Shown: positions 1 to 9,824 of the stretch, piece after piece | How the letters are laid out: each line of letters opens with the position of its first letter | How positions within the stretch are numbered: position 1 is the first letter of the stretch | Assembly (NCBI RefSeq): GCF_022788655.1 | Contig: NZ_CP084951.1 | Coordinates: forward strand, 682,001 to 746,000 | Direction of reading: 5' to 3' | Length of the DNA: 64,000 bases | Source of the DNA: Sulfitobacter indolifex | Lineage (GTDB): Bacteria; Pseudomonadota; Alphaproteobacteria; Rhodobacterales; Rhodobacteraceae | Notes under the pieces: generated by a model | Databases searched by the model: none | Told to the model about the DNA's origin: nothing | Seen by the model: the letters and a program-made list of their open reading frames with translations, nothing else | Position numbers and translations under genes: made by a program

Positions 1-1
1 C

Positions 2-238
2 GAGGAAAGGGACATTGGCCATGACGATGTCGTGCGCGCTTGTCTGGAAGAGGCCGGTTTTGACCCCGACTTGGCGAACAGCGGGTTGTTGCAGGGCGCT
101 GAGACCTATTCAGCGAACCTTGAAGAGGCTGTGGCGCAGGGCGTCTTCGGTGCGCCCTTCTATATCGTCGGAGATCAAAAGTTCTGGGGGCAGGATCGGT
201 TGGAAGACCTTGATTTGCACCTCGGGGGCAAGCTGTGA
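2..238 (+). CDS. 2-hydroxychromene-2-carboxylate isomerase-like protein, C-terminal part (cut by window edge)
   Basis: Only the last ~78 codons are in the window; the frame is open from base 2, so the N-terminus lies outside. The segment EAVAQGVFGAPFYIVGDQKFWGQDRL is the C-terminal thioredoxin-fold part of the DsbA/HCCA isomerase family, with the cis-proline-type loop 'GVFGAPFY' followed by 'FWGQDRL'. Family members are glutathione-dependent isomerases of aromatic breakdown or general DsbA-like oxidoreductases; the substrate cannot be told from this fragment. Its TGA stop overlaps the GTG start of the next gene (GTGA), so the two are probably translated together. Confidence 0.8.
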   Translation, partial: EERDIGHDDVVRACLEEAGFDPDLANSGLLQGAETYSANLEEAVAQGVFGAPFYIVGDQKFWGQDRLEDLDLHLGGKL

Positions 239-1032
239 TTCCAGAGACCAACGCGCGCCGTTTCGGTCACGGCCCGCGCCCGGCGCTGGCGATCCATTGC
301 TCGCTGGCGCATTCCGGTGCCTGGCGCGGCGTTGGGGCCGCCTTGTCGGACGAGCTGACCCTGCGGGCGTTCGATCTGCCGATGCACGGACGTTCTGGCG
401 ATTGGGACGGGCAGGGCAATATCCACGATGTAGCGACCGATATGGCGCTGAGCCTGCTCGAAGCGCCGATGGACCTGATCGGCCATTCTTTCGGCGCGAC
501 CGTGGCGCTGCGGCTGGCGATCGAACACCCCGAATTGGTGCGCAGCATGACCTTGATTGAGCCAGTCTATTTTGCCGCAGCCAAGCAGGATGATCCTGAC
601 GCGATGGCCGAATACAACGATCAGAACGCGGCATTCGAGGCTGCGTTGGCCGAGGGCGACAAAGACACCGCCGCACGGCTGTTCAACCGGGTCTGGGGCG
701 ATGGCACGAAATGGGATCAAATCCCTGAACCGACCCGCGCCTATATGGTGGACCGGATTGGATTTATCCCCGCTTCTTCACCCTTCCTTGGCGAAGACAG
801 CGCCGGGTTGCTTGCGCCGGGCATGTTCGACCGCGCGTCGATGCCCGCGCTGCTGGTCGAGGGGAGCGCTTCGCCCAAGGCGGCACATGCGATCAACGAT
901 TCGCTCATGCGCCGCCTGCCAAACGCGCGGCGGGTTTCAGTCGACGGGGCAGGGCATATGGTGCCCATCACCCACCCCGCCGAGGTCGCCGAGGCGATCC
1001 GCGATTTCCTGAGCGACGTGCCGCTGGTGTGA
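235..1032 (+). CDS. alpha/beta-fold hydrolase
   Basis: 265-residue hydrolase of the alpha/beta fold. The nucleophile elbow GHSFG puts the catalytic serine near residue 85, the oxyanion segment is the early 'HCSLAHSGAW', and the catalytic histidine is in 'GAGHMVP' near residue 241. No signal peptide is visible, so it is likely cytoplasmic. The GTG start overlaps the stop of the isomerase-like gene by GTGA, which ties the two into one unit and hints at a shared small-molecule breakdown or detoxification role, but the substrate is unknown. It faces the threonine aldolase gene tail to tail with only 4 bases between them. Confidence 0.82.
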   Translation: MIPETNARRFGHGPRPALAIHCSLAHSGAWRGVGAALSDELTLRAFDLPMHGRSGDWDGQGNIHDVATDMALSLLEAPMDLIGHSFGATVALRLAIEHPELVRSMTLIEPVYFAAAKQDDPDAMAEYNDQNAAFEAALAEGDKDTAARLFNRVWGDGTKWDQIPEPTRAYMVDRIGFIPASSPFLGEDSAGLLAPGMFDRASMPALLVEGSASPKAAHAINDSLMRRLPNARRVSVDGAGHMVPITHPAEVAEAIRDFLSDVPLV

Positions 1033-1036
1033 GGGT

Positions 1037-2071
1037 TTAAAAGTGGCTTAGGAACTGGTCGATCTGGTCGCGGCTGATCGACCAGTCGCAGACCATCCGC
1101 GCGGCCAGCATCTCGCCATCGTCACCGTCCAGCGTGCCGTCCCACAGGTAATAGCGCGCGCCTGCGTCATGCAGTTTGCGGTGGATGGCGCGGGGGAAGC
1201 GGGCGAAGATCATATTGGCCGCAGGCTCATGGAGAAACTTAACGCCCGCCTTGCGCAGCCCTTGGGCGAGATGCGCTGCGTTGGCATTGGCAATTTTGGC
1301 CGTTTCCAACCATGCGCCATCGGCGAGATAGCCCGCCATCTGCGCAGAAAGGAACCGGTGTTTGGAGAAAAGATGCGCCCCGCGTTTGCGACGTAGTTCA
1401 AACTCCCACGCTTTCTGGGGGTCGAAAAACACCACCGCCTCCACGCCCATACAGCCGTTTTTGGTCCCGCCGAAGCTGACAACATCAACGCCCGATTTCC
1501 ACGTCATCTCTGCCGGGGTGCAGCCTAGAGCCACCAGCGCATTTGCAAAACGCGCGCCGTCCATATGGACGGGTAGATCGTGTTCCTTGGCGACCGCTGT
1601 CAGCGCCTGCAATTCGTCAAGGCTATGGACGCCGCCGCGTTCGGTCACTTGGGTGATTGACACCGGGCCGCGCTGCGGGCTGTGCACATCGCCAAGACCC
1701 CGCGCGGTGATGGCGCGGCGCAGGGCGTCTGGGGTCATTTTGTCGTCGGTCTCGACCAGCGTCAGCTTGGCCGCGCCGCTGTAGAATTCAGGCGCATTGC
1801 ATTCGTCTTCTTCGATATGCGCGACTTTGGAGCAAAAGATCGTCTGCCACGGCTGGCAATAGCAGGCCAGCGCCAGCGCATTCGCTGCCGTTCCGGTTGC
1901 AACAAGATAGACCGCGGCCTCAGGTGCCTCAAACTGCTCACGTATCTGCGCGCGCACCTCGTCCATGATCGGGTCTTTGCCGTAGGGCATGGCGTAATCG
2001 CTGTTGGCGGCGATCACGCGCTCCATCACCTTGGGATGGACGGGGCCGGCATTGTCAGAGGCGAAAAACAT
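1037..2071 (-). CDS. ltaE: low-specificity L-threonine aldolase (PLP-dependent)
   Basis: Cleaves L-threonine or L-allo-threonine to glycine and acetaldehyde in the cytoplasm. 344 residues from the ATG at 2071; an upstream in-frame ATG at 2104 would add 11 poorly conserved residues. The start MFFASDNAGPVHPKV is typical of the alphaproteobacterial enzymes. HMDGAR (Asp171) is the cofactor pyridine-nitrogen contact and SFGGTKNG holds the Schiff-base lysine (about Lys204). The start codon overlaps the stop of the YcgN gene (ATGA), making it the last gene of a tightly coupled run ribF-ycgN-ltaE. No terminator was seen before the convergent hydrolase gene. Confidence 0.92.
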   Translation of the reverse strand: MFFASDNAGPVHPKVMERVIAANSDYAMPYGKDPIMDEVRAQIREQFEAPEAAVYLVATGTAANALALACYCQPWQTIFCSKVAHIEEDECNAPEFYSGAAKLTLVETDDKMTPDALRRAITARGLGDVHSPQRGPVSITQVTERGGVHSLDELQALTAVAKEHDLPVHMDGARFANALVALGCTPAEMTWKSGVDVVSFGGTKNGCMGVEAVVFFDPQKAWEFELRRKRGAHLFSKHRFLSAQMAGYLADGAWLETAKIANANAAHLAQGLRKAGVKFLHEPAANMIFARFPRAIHRKLHDAGARYYLWDGTLDGDDGEMLAARMVCDWSISRDQIDQFLSHF

Positions 2072-2541
2072 CAGGTGGGCTCCTCGATAATATGGTCTTC
2101 CCATTCCTCGAACGGGGTGTCGAATTCGGACACGGTATCAAATTGCACGCTGACCCCGGCGTCATGGACACTGTCGGGCGTGCCGGTCAGCAGGGGGTGC
2201 CACTCGGGCAGCGGTTTGCCCTCCCAAAGCAGGCGGTATGCGCAGGTCTGGGGCATCCAATAGGCGTGGGTATCAAGGTTGTCGGGGCGCAGCACGATGC
2301 AGTCGGGCACAAACTCATGCCGGTTCTCGTAGTGCACGCAGCGGCAGGTGCTATCGTCCAGCAGACGGCAGGCGACACGGGTTAGGGCCACTTCTCCGCT
2401 GTCTTCGTCTTCTAGTTTGTTCAGGCAACATTTCCCGCAACCATCACAAAGCGCTTCCCACTCAGTTTGGGACATCTCTTTGAGGGGCTTTTGCTCCCAG
2501 AATTTCGGAGCCAAGCCCTTGCGGGGGATCGGGTCGCTCAT
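2071..2541 (-). CDS. YcgN family cysteine-cluster protein
   Basis: 156-residue protein of the YcgN/UPF0260 cysteine-cluster family; its biochemical function is not established. The N-terminal motif CDGCGKCC (Cys32, 35, 38, 39) and later cysteines in CRLLDDSTCRC and VPDC form the set expected to bind a metal or iron-sulfur cluster. The start chosen is the ATG at 2541, giving MSDPIPRKGL; an ATG 33 bases further upstream lies inside ribF. Both ends overlap neighbours by ATGA (ribF upstream, threonine aldolase downstream), so expression is almost certainly coupled to FAD synthesis. Confidence 0.9.
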   Translation of the reverse strand: MSDPIPRKGLAPKFWEQKPLKEMSQTEWEALCDGCGKCCLNKLEDEDSGEVALTRVACRLLDDSTCRCVHYENRHEFVPDCIVLRPDNLDTHAYWMPQTCAYRLLWEGKPLPEWHPLLTGTPDSVHDAGVSVQFDTVSEFDTPFEEWEDHIIEEPT

Positions 2542-3470
2542 AGAGCCTCCAGAATGGCACGGGCGCGGGTGCAATCGGCGTCCATCTGGGTGATGAGTGC
2601 CTCAAGACTGTCGAACTTCTCTTCACCACGCAGGTGCTCGACCAGTCCAACCGAGAGCGGCGCACCATAGAGGTCGCCTTTGAAATCAAAGAGATAGGTT
2701 TCAAGGTTGGCTTTGTTTTCGCCGAACATGGGGCGCACGCCGATGCTGGCCGCACCGTGATAGCTGCCCTTATGCGGCCCCTCCAGCACATCCACCAACA
2801 CGGCATAGACGCCAAAGGCAGGCGGGTGCAGCCCATCGATGGACATGTTGGCAGTGGGGAAGCCCAGCTCGCGGCCGCGCTGTTCGCCTGAGATCACTGG
2901 CCCATCAATACGGTGCCAATGGCCGAGCATGGCCGCCGCTTCGCGGGTCTCACCACCGCTCAGCGCTTCGCGGATCGCGGTCGAGGATACCGTCAGCTCA
3001 TCACGCTCCATCAGCGGGGCGATGGTGACGCCAAATCCATACTGATCGCCGAAGCGCACCAGATCGTCCGCCGTCCCTGCGCGGCCTTTGCCAAAGCAGA
3101 AGTCAGCACCGACCACCACATGTGCAAGCCCGAGCCCTTCGTGCAGCACATCCCGGGCAAATGCCTCGGGGCTGAGGCTGGCAAGCGTACCGTTAAAGGC
3201 TAGCTCATAAAGCCGTTCGACGCCGATCTTCTCCAGTCGATGTGCGCGGGCCTCGCGGCCCATCAGACGAAAAGGCGGGGCATCGGGGGCGAAATATTCG
3301 CGGGGATGCGGTTCAAAGGTGACCACACCGAGGGGCGCCTCGGGGGCCGCGCGCTGCGCCAGTTCGATTACCGACCGGTGGCCAAGGTGAACGCCATCGA
3401 AATTGCCAATCGCAGCGGTGGCACCACGATCGGGCAGGTCGACGAATTGATAATCTCGGATGATCCGCAT
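2538..3470 (-). CDS. ribF: bifunctional riboflavin kinase / FMN adenylyltransferase
   Basis: 310-residue enzyme that phosphorylates riboflavin to FMN and adenylylates FMN to FAD. The N-terminal nucleotidyltransferase domain carries GNFDGVHLGH (residues 22-31), the cytidylyltransferase-type nucleotide motif, and 'VSSTAIREAL' further on. The C-terminal riboflavin kinase domain shows RGRELGFPTAN and 'SIGVRPMF'. Length is normal for the family. It is the first gene of the ribF-ycgN-ltaE run; the next upstream gene (MaoC) starts its own unit about 60 bases away. Confidence 0.96.
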   Translation of the reverse strand: MRIIRDYQFVDLPDRGATAAIGNFDGVHLGHRSVIELAQRAAPEAPLGVVTFEPHPREYFAPDAPPFRLMGREARAHRLEKIGVERLYELAFNGTLASLSPEAFARDVLHEGLGLAHVVVGADFCFGKGRAGTADDLVRFGDQYGFGVTIAPLMERDELTVSSTAIREALSGGETREAAAMLGHWHRIDGPVISGEQRGRELGFPTANMSIDGLHPPAFGVYAVLVDVLEGPHKGSYHGAASIGVRPMFGENKANLETYLFDFKGDLYGAPLSVGLVEHLRGEEKFDSLEALITQMDADCTRARAILEAL

Positions 3471-3531
3471 GGACCTTGCCTAGCCGTGCCTGCGCGCAAG
3501 GGCAAGATGCAGGCAGAGCGAAACTGTACGG

Positions 3532-3975
3532 TCAGTCGAACTTGGCTGAAGGTGCGAGCACGGTGGCCTCACCTTCGAGAACGGGCTTGCCGTCGACCGA
3601 ACATCGGCAATCCATTTTGACCCGGCGCTTGCGGATATCCATGTCGGTGACTGTCACTTCCGCCAGCACCATGTCGCCGGGGCGAACGGGGGCAAGAAAC
3701 CTAAGCGACTGTCCGAGGTAGATCGTGCCGTGACCGGGAAGCTGTTCGCCGATCACGGCAGAGATCAGCCCCGCGGTCAGCATTCCATGAGCGATGCGCC
3801 CTTCAAAGATCGTGTCACGGGCGTAATCGTCATCCAAATGCACCGGGTTATGGTCGGTGGAGACCTGCGCAAACATCTCGATATCCGTATCAGTCACGAC
3901 TTTGCGCAAATGGCGGGTCATCCCGATTTCGATGTCTTCGATGCAAATCGTCCCGCGCGGCAGATTATCCAACAT
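3532..3975 (-). CDS. MaoC family (R)-enoyl-CoA hydratase-like protein
   Basis: 147-residue single hot-dog domain. The hydratase 2 motif is present: 'STDHNPVHLDDDYA' supplies the catalytic Asp41 and His46, followed by 'FEGRIAHGMLTAGL'. Such proteins hydrate trans-2-enoyl-CoA to (R)-3-hydroxyacyl-CoA in PHB or fatty acid metabolism; the actual substrate here is not given by context. It is transcribed in the same direction as ribF but is separated by about 60 bases. Confidence is high for family, low for substrate. Confidence 0.88.
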   Translation of the reverse strand: MLDNLPRGTICIEDIEIGMTRHLRKVVTDTDIEMFAQVSTDHNPVHLDDDYARDTIFEGRIAHGMLTAGLISAVIGEQLPGHGTIYLGQSLRFLAPVRPGDMVLAEVTVTDMDIRKRRVKMDCRCSVDGKPVLEGEATVLAPSAKFD

Positions 3976-4064
3976 GACGGCTCCCTAGTAACAAAGTGAC
4001 GCCGAGAGGCGTTGAGATGCAACTTTATTACTTCGCAACTGCAGAAAATCAAGTGAAATCTGGG

Positions 4065-4937
4065 TTAACGCAGGAACCCGATGGCGTAAGTCGGGGAGGA
4101 AGATTCGCGGGTCAGGTAAGACGTCAGCTTCTCTTCATCGGGTTGGTGAGTGGTATCCGTTTCCGCAGCCGCCAGACCGCCGGTGATGAAGAGCGAATCG
4201 ATGCCTTCGTCGATCGCGCCCTTAACGTCCGTCAGAATGCCGTCACCGATAGCGAGAATACGGTCGTCGGAAATTTCGACATCAAGTGCGGCAAGGCGAC
4301 GGCGCGCAAGATCGTAGATCGGACCGTGTGGCTTGCCAAAGTAGAGGCTTTCACCGCCCATTTTTGTATAGAGCGCAGCCAATGCCCCGGCGCACCACTC
4401 GCGCACCTCGCCCCGGTCCACCACAATATCGGGGTTGGCACAGAGCAATTTCAGCCCGCGGGCGATGGCCTGCTCAAACTCGGGGCGCATCACGTCGGGG
4501 TCCGCCATTGGATCAATAGGGCCAGTGCAGACAATGCCGTCGGCCTGATCCAATGCGACAGTTTCAATATCTACTGGGTCTTCGAGAAGGGTCAGCGGCT
4601 CGAAAAACTTGCGCTCGCCGGGATGGCCGATGAACCAGACCTTTTCGCCCACCGCACCGCGGAACATGGCAGAGCGTGCGGAATCGCCGGAAGTAGCGAT
4701 GCTGTCCCATGCGTCTTCCGGCACGCCGAACTGCTGCAACTGTTTTTCCACGCCCGTGCGCGGGCGGGGGGAGTTGGTGACCAGCACGACCTTGCCGCCG
4801 GTTTTGCGATAGGCCTGCAGCGCCGCCACCGCATCAGGCAGCGCTTTGCGCCCGTCATGAACACAGCCCCAGAGATCGACGAACAGCGCGTCATATTGAT
4901 CGGATACGTCGGTCAGGGCAGAGATAATGCGGGTCAT
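4065..4937 (-). CDS. HAD-superfamily phosphatase, subclass IIA (TIGR01459-like)
   Basis: 290-residue cytoplasmic HAD hydrolase of the NagD/4-nitrophenylphosphatase-like group. Motif I is FVDLWGCVHDG (nucleophile Asp about 21), motif II 'VLVTNSPRP', and motif III/IV 'FGKPHGPIYDLA ... ILAIGDGILTDVKGA'. The substrate is unknown. I chose the ATG at 4937 (MTRIISALTDV); an ATG 15 bases upstream is also in frame but places the start within reach of the upstream terminator hairpin. A strong terminator (4951-4980) separates it from the pyrophosphatase gene, so it should have its own promoter. Confidence 0.88.
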   Translation of the reverse strand: MTRIISALTDVSDQYDALFVDLWGCVHDGRKALPDAVAALQAYRKTGGKVVLVTNSPRPRTGVEKQLQQFGVPEDAWDSIATSGDSARSAMFRGAVGEKVWFIGHPGERKFFEPLTLLEDPVDIETVALDQADGIVCTGPIDPMADPDVMRPEFEQAIARGLKLLCANPDIVVDRGEVREWCAGALAALYTKMGGESLYFGKPHGPIYDLARRRLAALDVEISDDRILAIGDGILTDVKGAIDEGIDSLFITGGLAAAETDTTHQPDEEKLTSYLTRESSSPTYAIGFLR

Positions 4938-4950
4938 GGTGCGGCCTTTC

Positions 4951-4980
4951 AAAAAACGAGGGCGGGCACTTGGCCCGCCC
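4951..4980 (-). terminator. rho-independent terminator of the pyrophosphatase gene
   Basis: On the minus strand GGGCGGGC pairs with GCCCGCCC (8 bp, 5-nt loop, plus-strand 4960-4980) and is followed by TCG and six T. It starts a few bases after the ppaC stop. Confidence 0.88.
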
Positions 4981-4987
4981 GATTTGC

Positions 4988-5908
4988 TTACATCTTGAGG
5001 TTGGGGATGATCTGCTTTTTGCGGCTCATCACGCCGGGCAGCACGACCGTGTCGCCGGACACCTCAGCGCCAAAGCTCTGCTCGGCGATGTGTTTGACCA
5101 TGTCGTTGGGCACCAGCAGCGTCGCCTCTTCCTTAAGGATGTCGACGATGAACAAGAGCACCTGTGCGGCACCGTCGGCTTCGGCCACTTTCGGCATCTC
5201 AGCCATCAGCGCGTCCTTACGCTCAAGCAGCGGCGCGGGGGAGGTGGTCTCCAACACGCTGACGCGCAGGTTGGTGCCGTCGAGGTCGAATTCCTTGCTG
5301 TCCATGCGCAGCAGTTCAGCTTCGCTAAAGGACGACACATCGGATTTCGCCGCGAACATCTCGGCCGCGTATTCGCTGATGTCGACGCCTAAATCGCGCG
5401 CGATATCTTCGGCAATCGCGCGGTCTTCTTGGGTGGTTGTCGGGCTGCGGAATTCCAGCGTGTCGGAAAGGATGCAGGACAGGGCCGCCGCTTTGACGCC
5501 GCGCGGGGCCTGTGCCCAATCTTTGCCGATCATCTTGAACATGATGGTCGCGGTGCAGGCGAGCGGCTGGATGTTGATCTCAATCGGCCCGCGGGTTTCC
5601 AAGCCCGCCACCAAACGGTGGTGGTCGATGATGCCGGTGATGTCGGCCTCGTTGATGTTGGCGGGAAGCTCGGCTGGGTTGTTGGTGTCGACGATGACAA
5701 CCTTGGTGTCGGCCTCAAGCGCGGTCAAGATTTCCGGCTTATCGAGGTTCCATTTGTCGAGCATGAACAGCGCTTCGGTGTTCGGCTCGCCCAGCAGAAC
5801 GGGCTTGGCGGGGATGCCCTTAACCTCGTTAAGATACCAGGCCCAGACAATCGGGCTGCCGGTGCTGTCGGTGTCGGGGGATTTATGGCCAAAAACAAGC
5901 GTTGTCAT
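4988..5908 (-). CDS. ppaC: manganese-dependent inorganic pyrophosphatase (family II)
   Basis: 306-residue DHH-family pyrophosphatase that hydrolyses PPi to phosphate in the cytosol and drives biosynthetic reactions. The metal ligands are visible: FGHKSPDTDST (His8, Asp12, Asp14), 'VIVDTNN' (Asp74) and GIIDHHRLV (Asp95-His96-His97). The C-terminal DHHA2 domain has 'SRKKQIIPNL', which matches the conserved substrate-binding SRKKQ. Length is normal. It is a single transcription unit with its own terminator just downstream. Confidence 0.96.
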   Translation of the reverse strand: MTTLVFGHKSPDTDSTGSPIVWAWYLNEVKGIPAKPVLLGEPNTEALFMLDKWNLDKPEILTALEADTKVVIVDTNNPAELPANINEADITGIIDHHRLVAGLETRGPIEINIQPLACTATIMFKMIGKDWAQAPRGVKAAALSCILSDTLEFRSPTTTQEDRAIAEDIARDLGVDISEYAAEMFAAKSDVSSFSEAELLRMDSKEFDLDGTNLRVSVLETTSPAPLLERKDALMAEMPKVAEADGAAQVLLFIVDILKEEATLLVPNDMVKHIAEQSFGAEVSGDTVVLPGVMSRKKQIIPNLKM

Positions 5909-6006
5909 GGGGCGGTCCTGTCTGTTCGGGTGGATTTGCGGGCCTTATAGCAGGTTCAAGAGGCTTGTCACCTGCGCCTGCTGCATCGCGGCATTGCACG
6001 CAGCGC

Positions 6007-6360
6007 CTAAAGGCCCAGTTCTGCACGTTTCTTTTTTGAAAGTGCGGCGGCGATCATGTCGTAGGAGGCGCGGATGTGATCCCGTAGGCCATCGTCACCA
6101 AGCCCCGGTTCGGCGTAATGTTGGATCCATTTCAGCCCGCGTGACGCCAAATAGGGTGCAGGCCGCAACCCGGGACTGTCTGAAAGCACCTCAAAACCCA
6201 GTTCGGTCACCTTGAAGGTGAAAGCAGGCGCGTCGTCGGCCCAGCCGCAGATCGCAAAGACCTTGCCGCCGACTTTCCACACGTCAGCGTTGCCCCATTG
6301 CACGACGTGGGATGTCTGGGGCAGGGCGGCGCAAAAGGCGTTGAATTCGTCGCGGGTCAT
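6007..6360 (-). CDS. MmcQ/YjbR family protein
   Basis: 117 residues, full length for the MmcQ/YjbR (CyaY-like fold) family. Matching features are the N-terminal 'MTRDEFNAFCAALP', 'HVVQWGNADVWKVGGKVFAI', the central 'FKVTELGFEVLSDSPGLRPAPYLA' and 'KWIQHY'. Family members bind DNA weakly or are of unknown role; no function can be given. It is divergent from the DUF2161 gene, with about 64 bases between the two starts, so they share a promoter region. Confidence 0.85.
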   Translation of the reverse strand: MTRDEFNAFCAALPQTSHVVQWGNADVWKVGGKVFAICGWADDAPAFTFKVTELGFEVLSDSPGLRPAPYLASRGLKWIQHYAEPGLGDDGLRDHIRASYDMIAAALSKKKRAELGL

Positions 6361-6424
6361 TGCATCAGCTTAAGCCGCACGCGGCCCTTTGCATAGCGCT
6401 GCGCGATGGGGCAAGTTGCCCGCC

Positions 6425-7105
6425 ATGAGTAAGCCCCGTGAGACCGATCTTTACCCTCCAATCAAGGCGTTCCTTGAAGATCAGGGCTATGTTGTAAAAT
6501 CCGAAGTCGGCGCGGCAGATGTGGTGGCGGTGCGCGGGGCAGAACCGCCGGTGGTGGTGGAGCTGAAACTCGGCTTTTCGCTGGCGCTGTTCCATCAATG
6601 CCTGGCGCGGCTCAAGGTGTCGGATGATGTCTACCTCGCCGTGGCGCGCCAACCCGGCAAGCGTTTTGCCAAGTCGGTGAAGGATAACGTCACGCTGGCG
6701 CGGCGGCTCGGGCTAGGGCTGATTACTGTGCGGCTCTCGGATGGGCTGGTCGAAGTGCATTGCGATCCCGGCCCCTATGCGCCGCGCAAGAATGCCAAGC
6801 GCGCGGCTATGCTCTTGCGCGAATTCGCTCGGCGGCAGGGGGATCCGAATGACGGCGGTCAGACCCGCGCGGGTCTGGTGACGGCCTACCGCCAAGACGC
6901 ACTGAAGCTGGCGGTATTCCTCTTTGAGGCTGGCGCAAGCAAGGGCGCTGACGTGGCCCGCGCGACCGAGGTGTCGGCAGCAACCCGCATGATGCGCGAC
7001 GATCACTATGGGTGGTTTGAAAAGGTCGACAAAGGCATATACGGCCTGACCCCAACGGGGGCAGAGGCTGTGGCTACCGCTGGCCGCATTCTGGGCGCGG
7101 GTTAA
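6425..7105 (+). CDS. DUF2161 family PD-(D/E)XK-like nuclease domain protein
   Basis: 226 residues from the ATG at 6425 (MSKPRETDLYPPIKAFLEDQ); an ATG 36 bases upstream is unlikely because the coding signal begins at MSKPRE. The N-terminal half looks like a PD-(D/E)XK nuclease core: 'YPPIKAFLEDQGY', then 'GAADVVAV' (Asp) and 'VVVELKLGF' (Glu-x-Lys). The C-terminal third, 'ASKGADVARATEVSAATRMMRDDHYGWFEKVDKGIYGLTPTG', reads like a winged helix. The combination is the DUF2161 family common in Rhodobacterales, role unknown. It sits directly upstream of the groESL promoter but is a separate unit. Confidence 0.82.
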   Translation: MSKPRETDLYPPIKAFLEDQGYVVKSEVGAADVVAVRGAEPPVVVELKLGFSLALFHQCLARLKVSDDVYLAVARQPGKRFAKSVKDNVTLARRLGLGLITVRLSDGLVEVHCDPGPYAPRKNAKRAAMLLREFARRQGDPNDGGQTRAGLVTAYRQDALKLAVFLFEAGASKGADVARATEVSAATRMMRDDHYGWFEKVDKGIYGLTPTGAEAVATAGRILGAG

Positions 7106-7141
7106 CAGTTCCAACCCGCGCAAAATTTTTTGACGCCGTTG

Positions 7142-7170
7142 TTGACAGGACGCGGACCGCTGCTTAGCTA
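7142..7170 (+). promoter_or_regulatory. candidate groESL promoter
   Basis: A perfect -35 hexamer TTGACA (7142-7147) lies 17 bp upstream of TAGCTA (7165-7170), a poor -10 match. The CIRCE operator follows immediately, at the position expected for transcription start, which supports this being the operon promoter. The start site is not proven. Confidence 0.55.
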
Positions 7171-7177
7171 TGCCTCG

Positions 7178-7204
7178 TTATCACTCACATGGGTTGAGTG
7201 CTAA
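7178..7204 (+). promoter_or_regulatory. CIRCE operator (HrcA binding site) of groESL
   Basis: TTATCACTC-N9-GAGTGCTAA matches the CIRCE consensus TTAGCACTC-N9-GAGTGCTAA at all but one position (the fourth base of the left arm), with the exact 9-base spacer. It lies between the candidate promoter and groES. HrcA binding here would repress the operon until protein-folding stress titrates GroEL. Confidence 0.95.
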
Positions 7205-7271
7205 CGGCTGCACCCCTCGACCGGAGGGGGTGGCTTGGAAGAGTAACTTTGAGCCTTAAGGAGCTGCAAAG

Positions 7272-7559
7272 ATGGCATTGAAACCGCTTCATGACCGTGT
7301 GCTGGTAAAGCGTACCGAAAGCGAAGAAAAAACCGCCGGCGGGTTGATCATCCCTGATTCCGCCAAAGAAAAGCCTTCCGAAGGTGAAGTTGTTGCCGTG
7401 GGCACCGGCGCACGCAAGGACAACGGCGAGCTGATCGAAATGGCCGTCGCACCCGGCGACAAAATCCTGTTCGGCAAATGGTCCGGCACAGAGGTCACCG
7501 TCGAAGGCGAAGAAATGCTGATGATGAAAGAAAGCGACATCATGGGGATCATCGCGTAA
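7272..7559 (+). CDS. groES: co-chaperonin GroES (10 kDa)
   Basis: 95 residues, the normal length. '[40 protein letters not shown]' is the standard GroES beginning including the mobile loop (GGLIIPD) that docks on GroEL. It has an AAGGAG ribosome binding site shortly before the ATG. It caps the GroEL ring and is co-transcribed with groEL 66 bases downstream. Control is by the CIRCE operator upstream. Confidence 0.99.
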   Translation: MALKPLHDRVLVKRTESEEKTAGGLIIPDSAKEKPSEGEVVAVGTGARKDNGELIEMAVAPGDKILFGKWSGTEVTVEGEEMLMMKESDIMGIIA

Positions 7560-7586
7560 GCCACCCGGCTTGCCGACCCTTTTTGA

Positions 7587-9272
<1,686 letters not shown>

Positions 9273-9299
9273 GCCAGCCCAATCGGCTCAAGATCAGGG

Positions 9300-9332
9300 G
9301 GCGTGCCAGAAATGGCGCGCCTCTTTTTCTTT
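9300..9332 (+). terminator. rho-independent terminator of groESL
   Basis: GGCGTGCCA and TGGCGCGCC pair around a GAAA loop (9300-9321; one G-T pair), followed by TCTTTTTCTTT. It starts about 28 bases after the groEL stop. Confidence 0.88.
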
Positions 9333-9372
9333 GGTGGGGGCACCGTTATATTTGCCCCTCAGTTTATTGCCC

Positions 9373-9801
9373 TCAATTGGGCAACTCGACAATCCGCGCA
9401 TAGGCATTCAGCATGTCGAGCGCATTTGCAAAGGTCTCTGACGGGTTCTCCTTCACAATATAGCCCGCGACATTCTTGCTGTAAGCCGATTGAACATCTG
9501 TGGGCATGTCAGATGTTGTAAAAACAAAAACGACCATACGTTCTAAAGCCGGATCCGCCCGAACGATTTCTAAAAATTCGAGCCCACCCATCCGCGGCAT
9601 ATTTAGGTCGAGTGTAATGATATAGGGCGGCAATCGCCCATGCTGTTTTACCTCCTCTGCTAAGAACTCTAGCGCATGTTGGCCGTCGTGGCAGACTGCC
9701 GTTTCGTTCACGATTTTCAATTTTCGCATCGCCCGCTGCATGGCCATCACACTAACCTTGTCATCATCGACGATAAGAAATTTTGCGGCAGTAGTTTTCA
9801 T
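9373..9801 (-). CDS. single-domain response regulator (Rcp1/CheY-like)
   Basis: 142 residues from the ATG at 9801, which has an AAGGA ribosome binding site 7 bases upstream; an in-frame ATG at 9828 is less likely. It is a receiver domain only: acidic pair Asp12-Asp13 in FLIVDDD, phospho-acceptor Asp65 in ITLDLNMPRMGG, Thr95/96 in FTTSD and Lys117 in GYIVKEN. The insertion 'EEVKQHGRLPPYIITLDLNMP' is typical of Rcp1-like regulators that pair with phytochrome-type kinases. There is no output domain, so it must act through a protein partner or as a phosphate sink. It lies 23 bases after the membrane kinase gene and is surely its partner. Confidence 0.93.
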   Translation of the reverse strand: MKTTAAKFLIVDDDKVSVMAMQRAMRKLKIVNETAVCHDGQHALEFLAEEVKQHGRLPPYIITLDLNMPRMGGLEFLEIVRADPALERMVVFVFTTSDMPTDVQSAYSKNVAGYIVKENPSETFANALDMLNAYARIVELPN

Positions 9802-9824
9802 CCAGCAGTCCTTCGAGGCTTGCC

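Noticed and set aside
3996..6215. A 739-codon open frame on the plus strand across the HAD and pyrophosphatase genes
   Set aside because: It spans two recognised minus-strand genes and a strong terminator and has no recognisable motif; a shadow frame.
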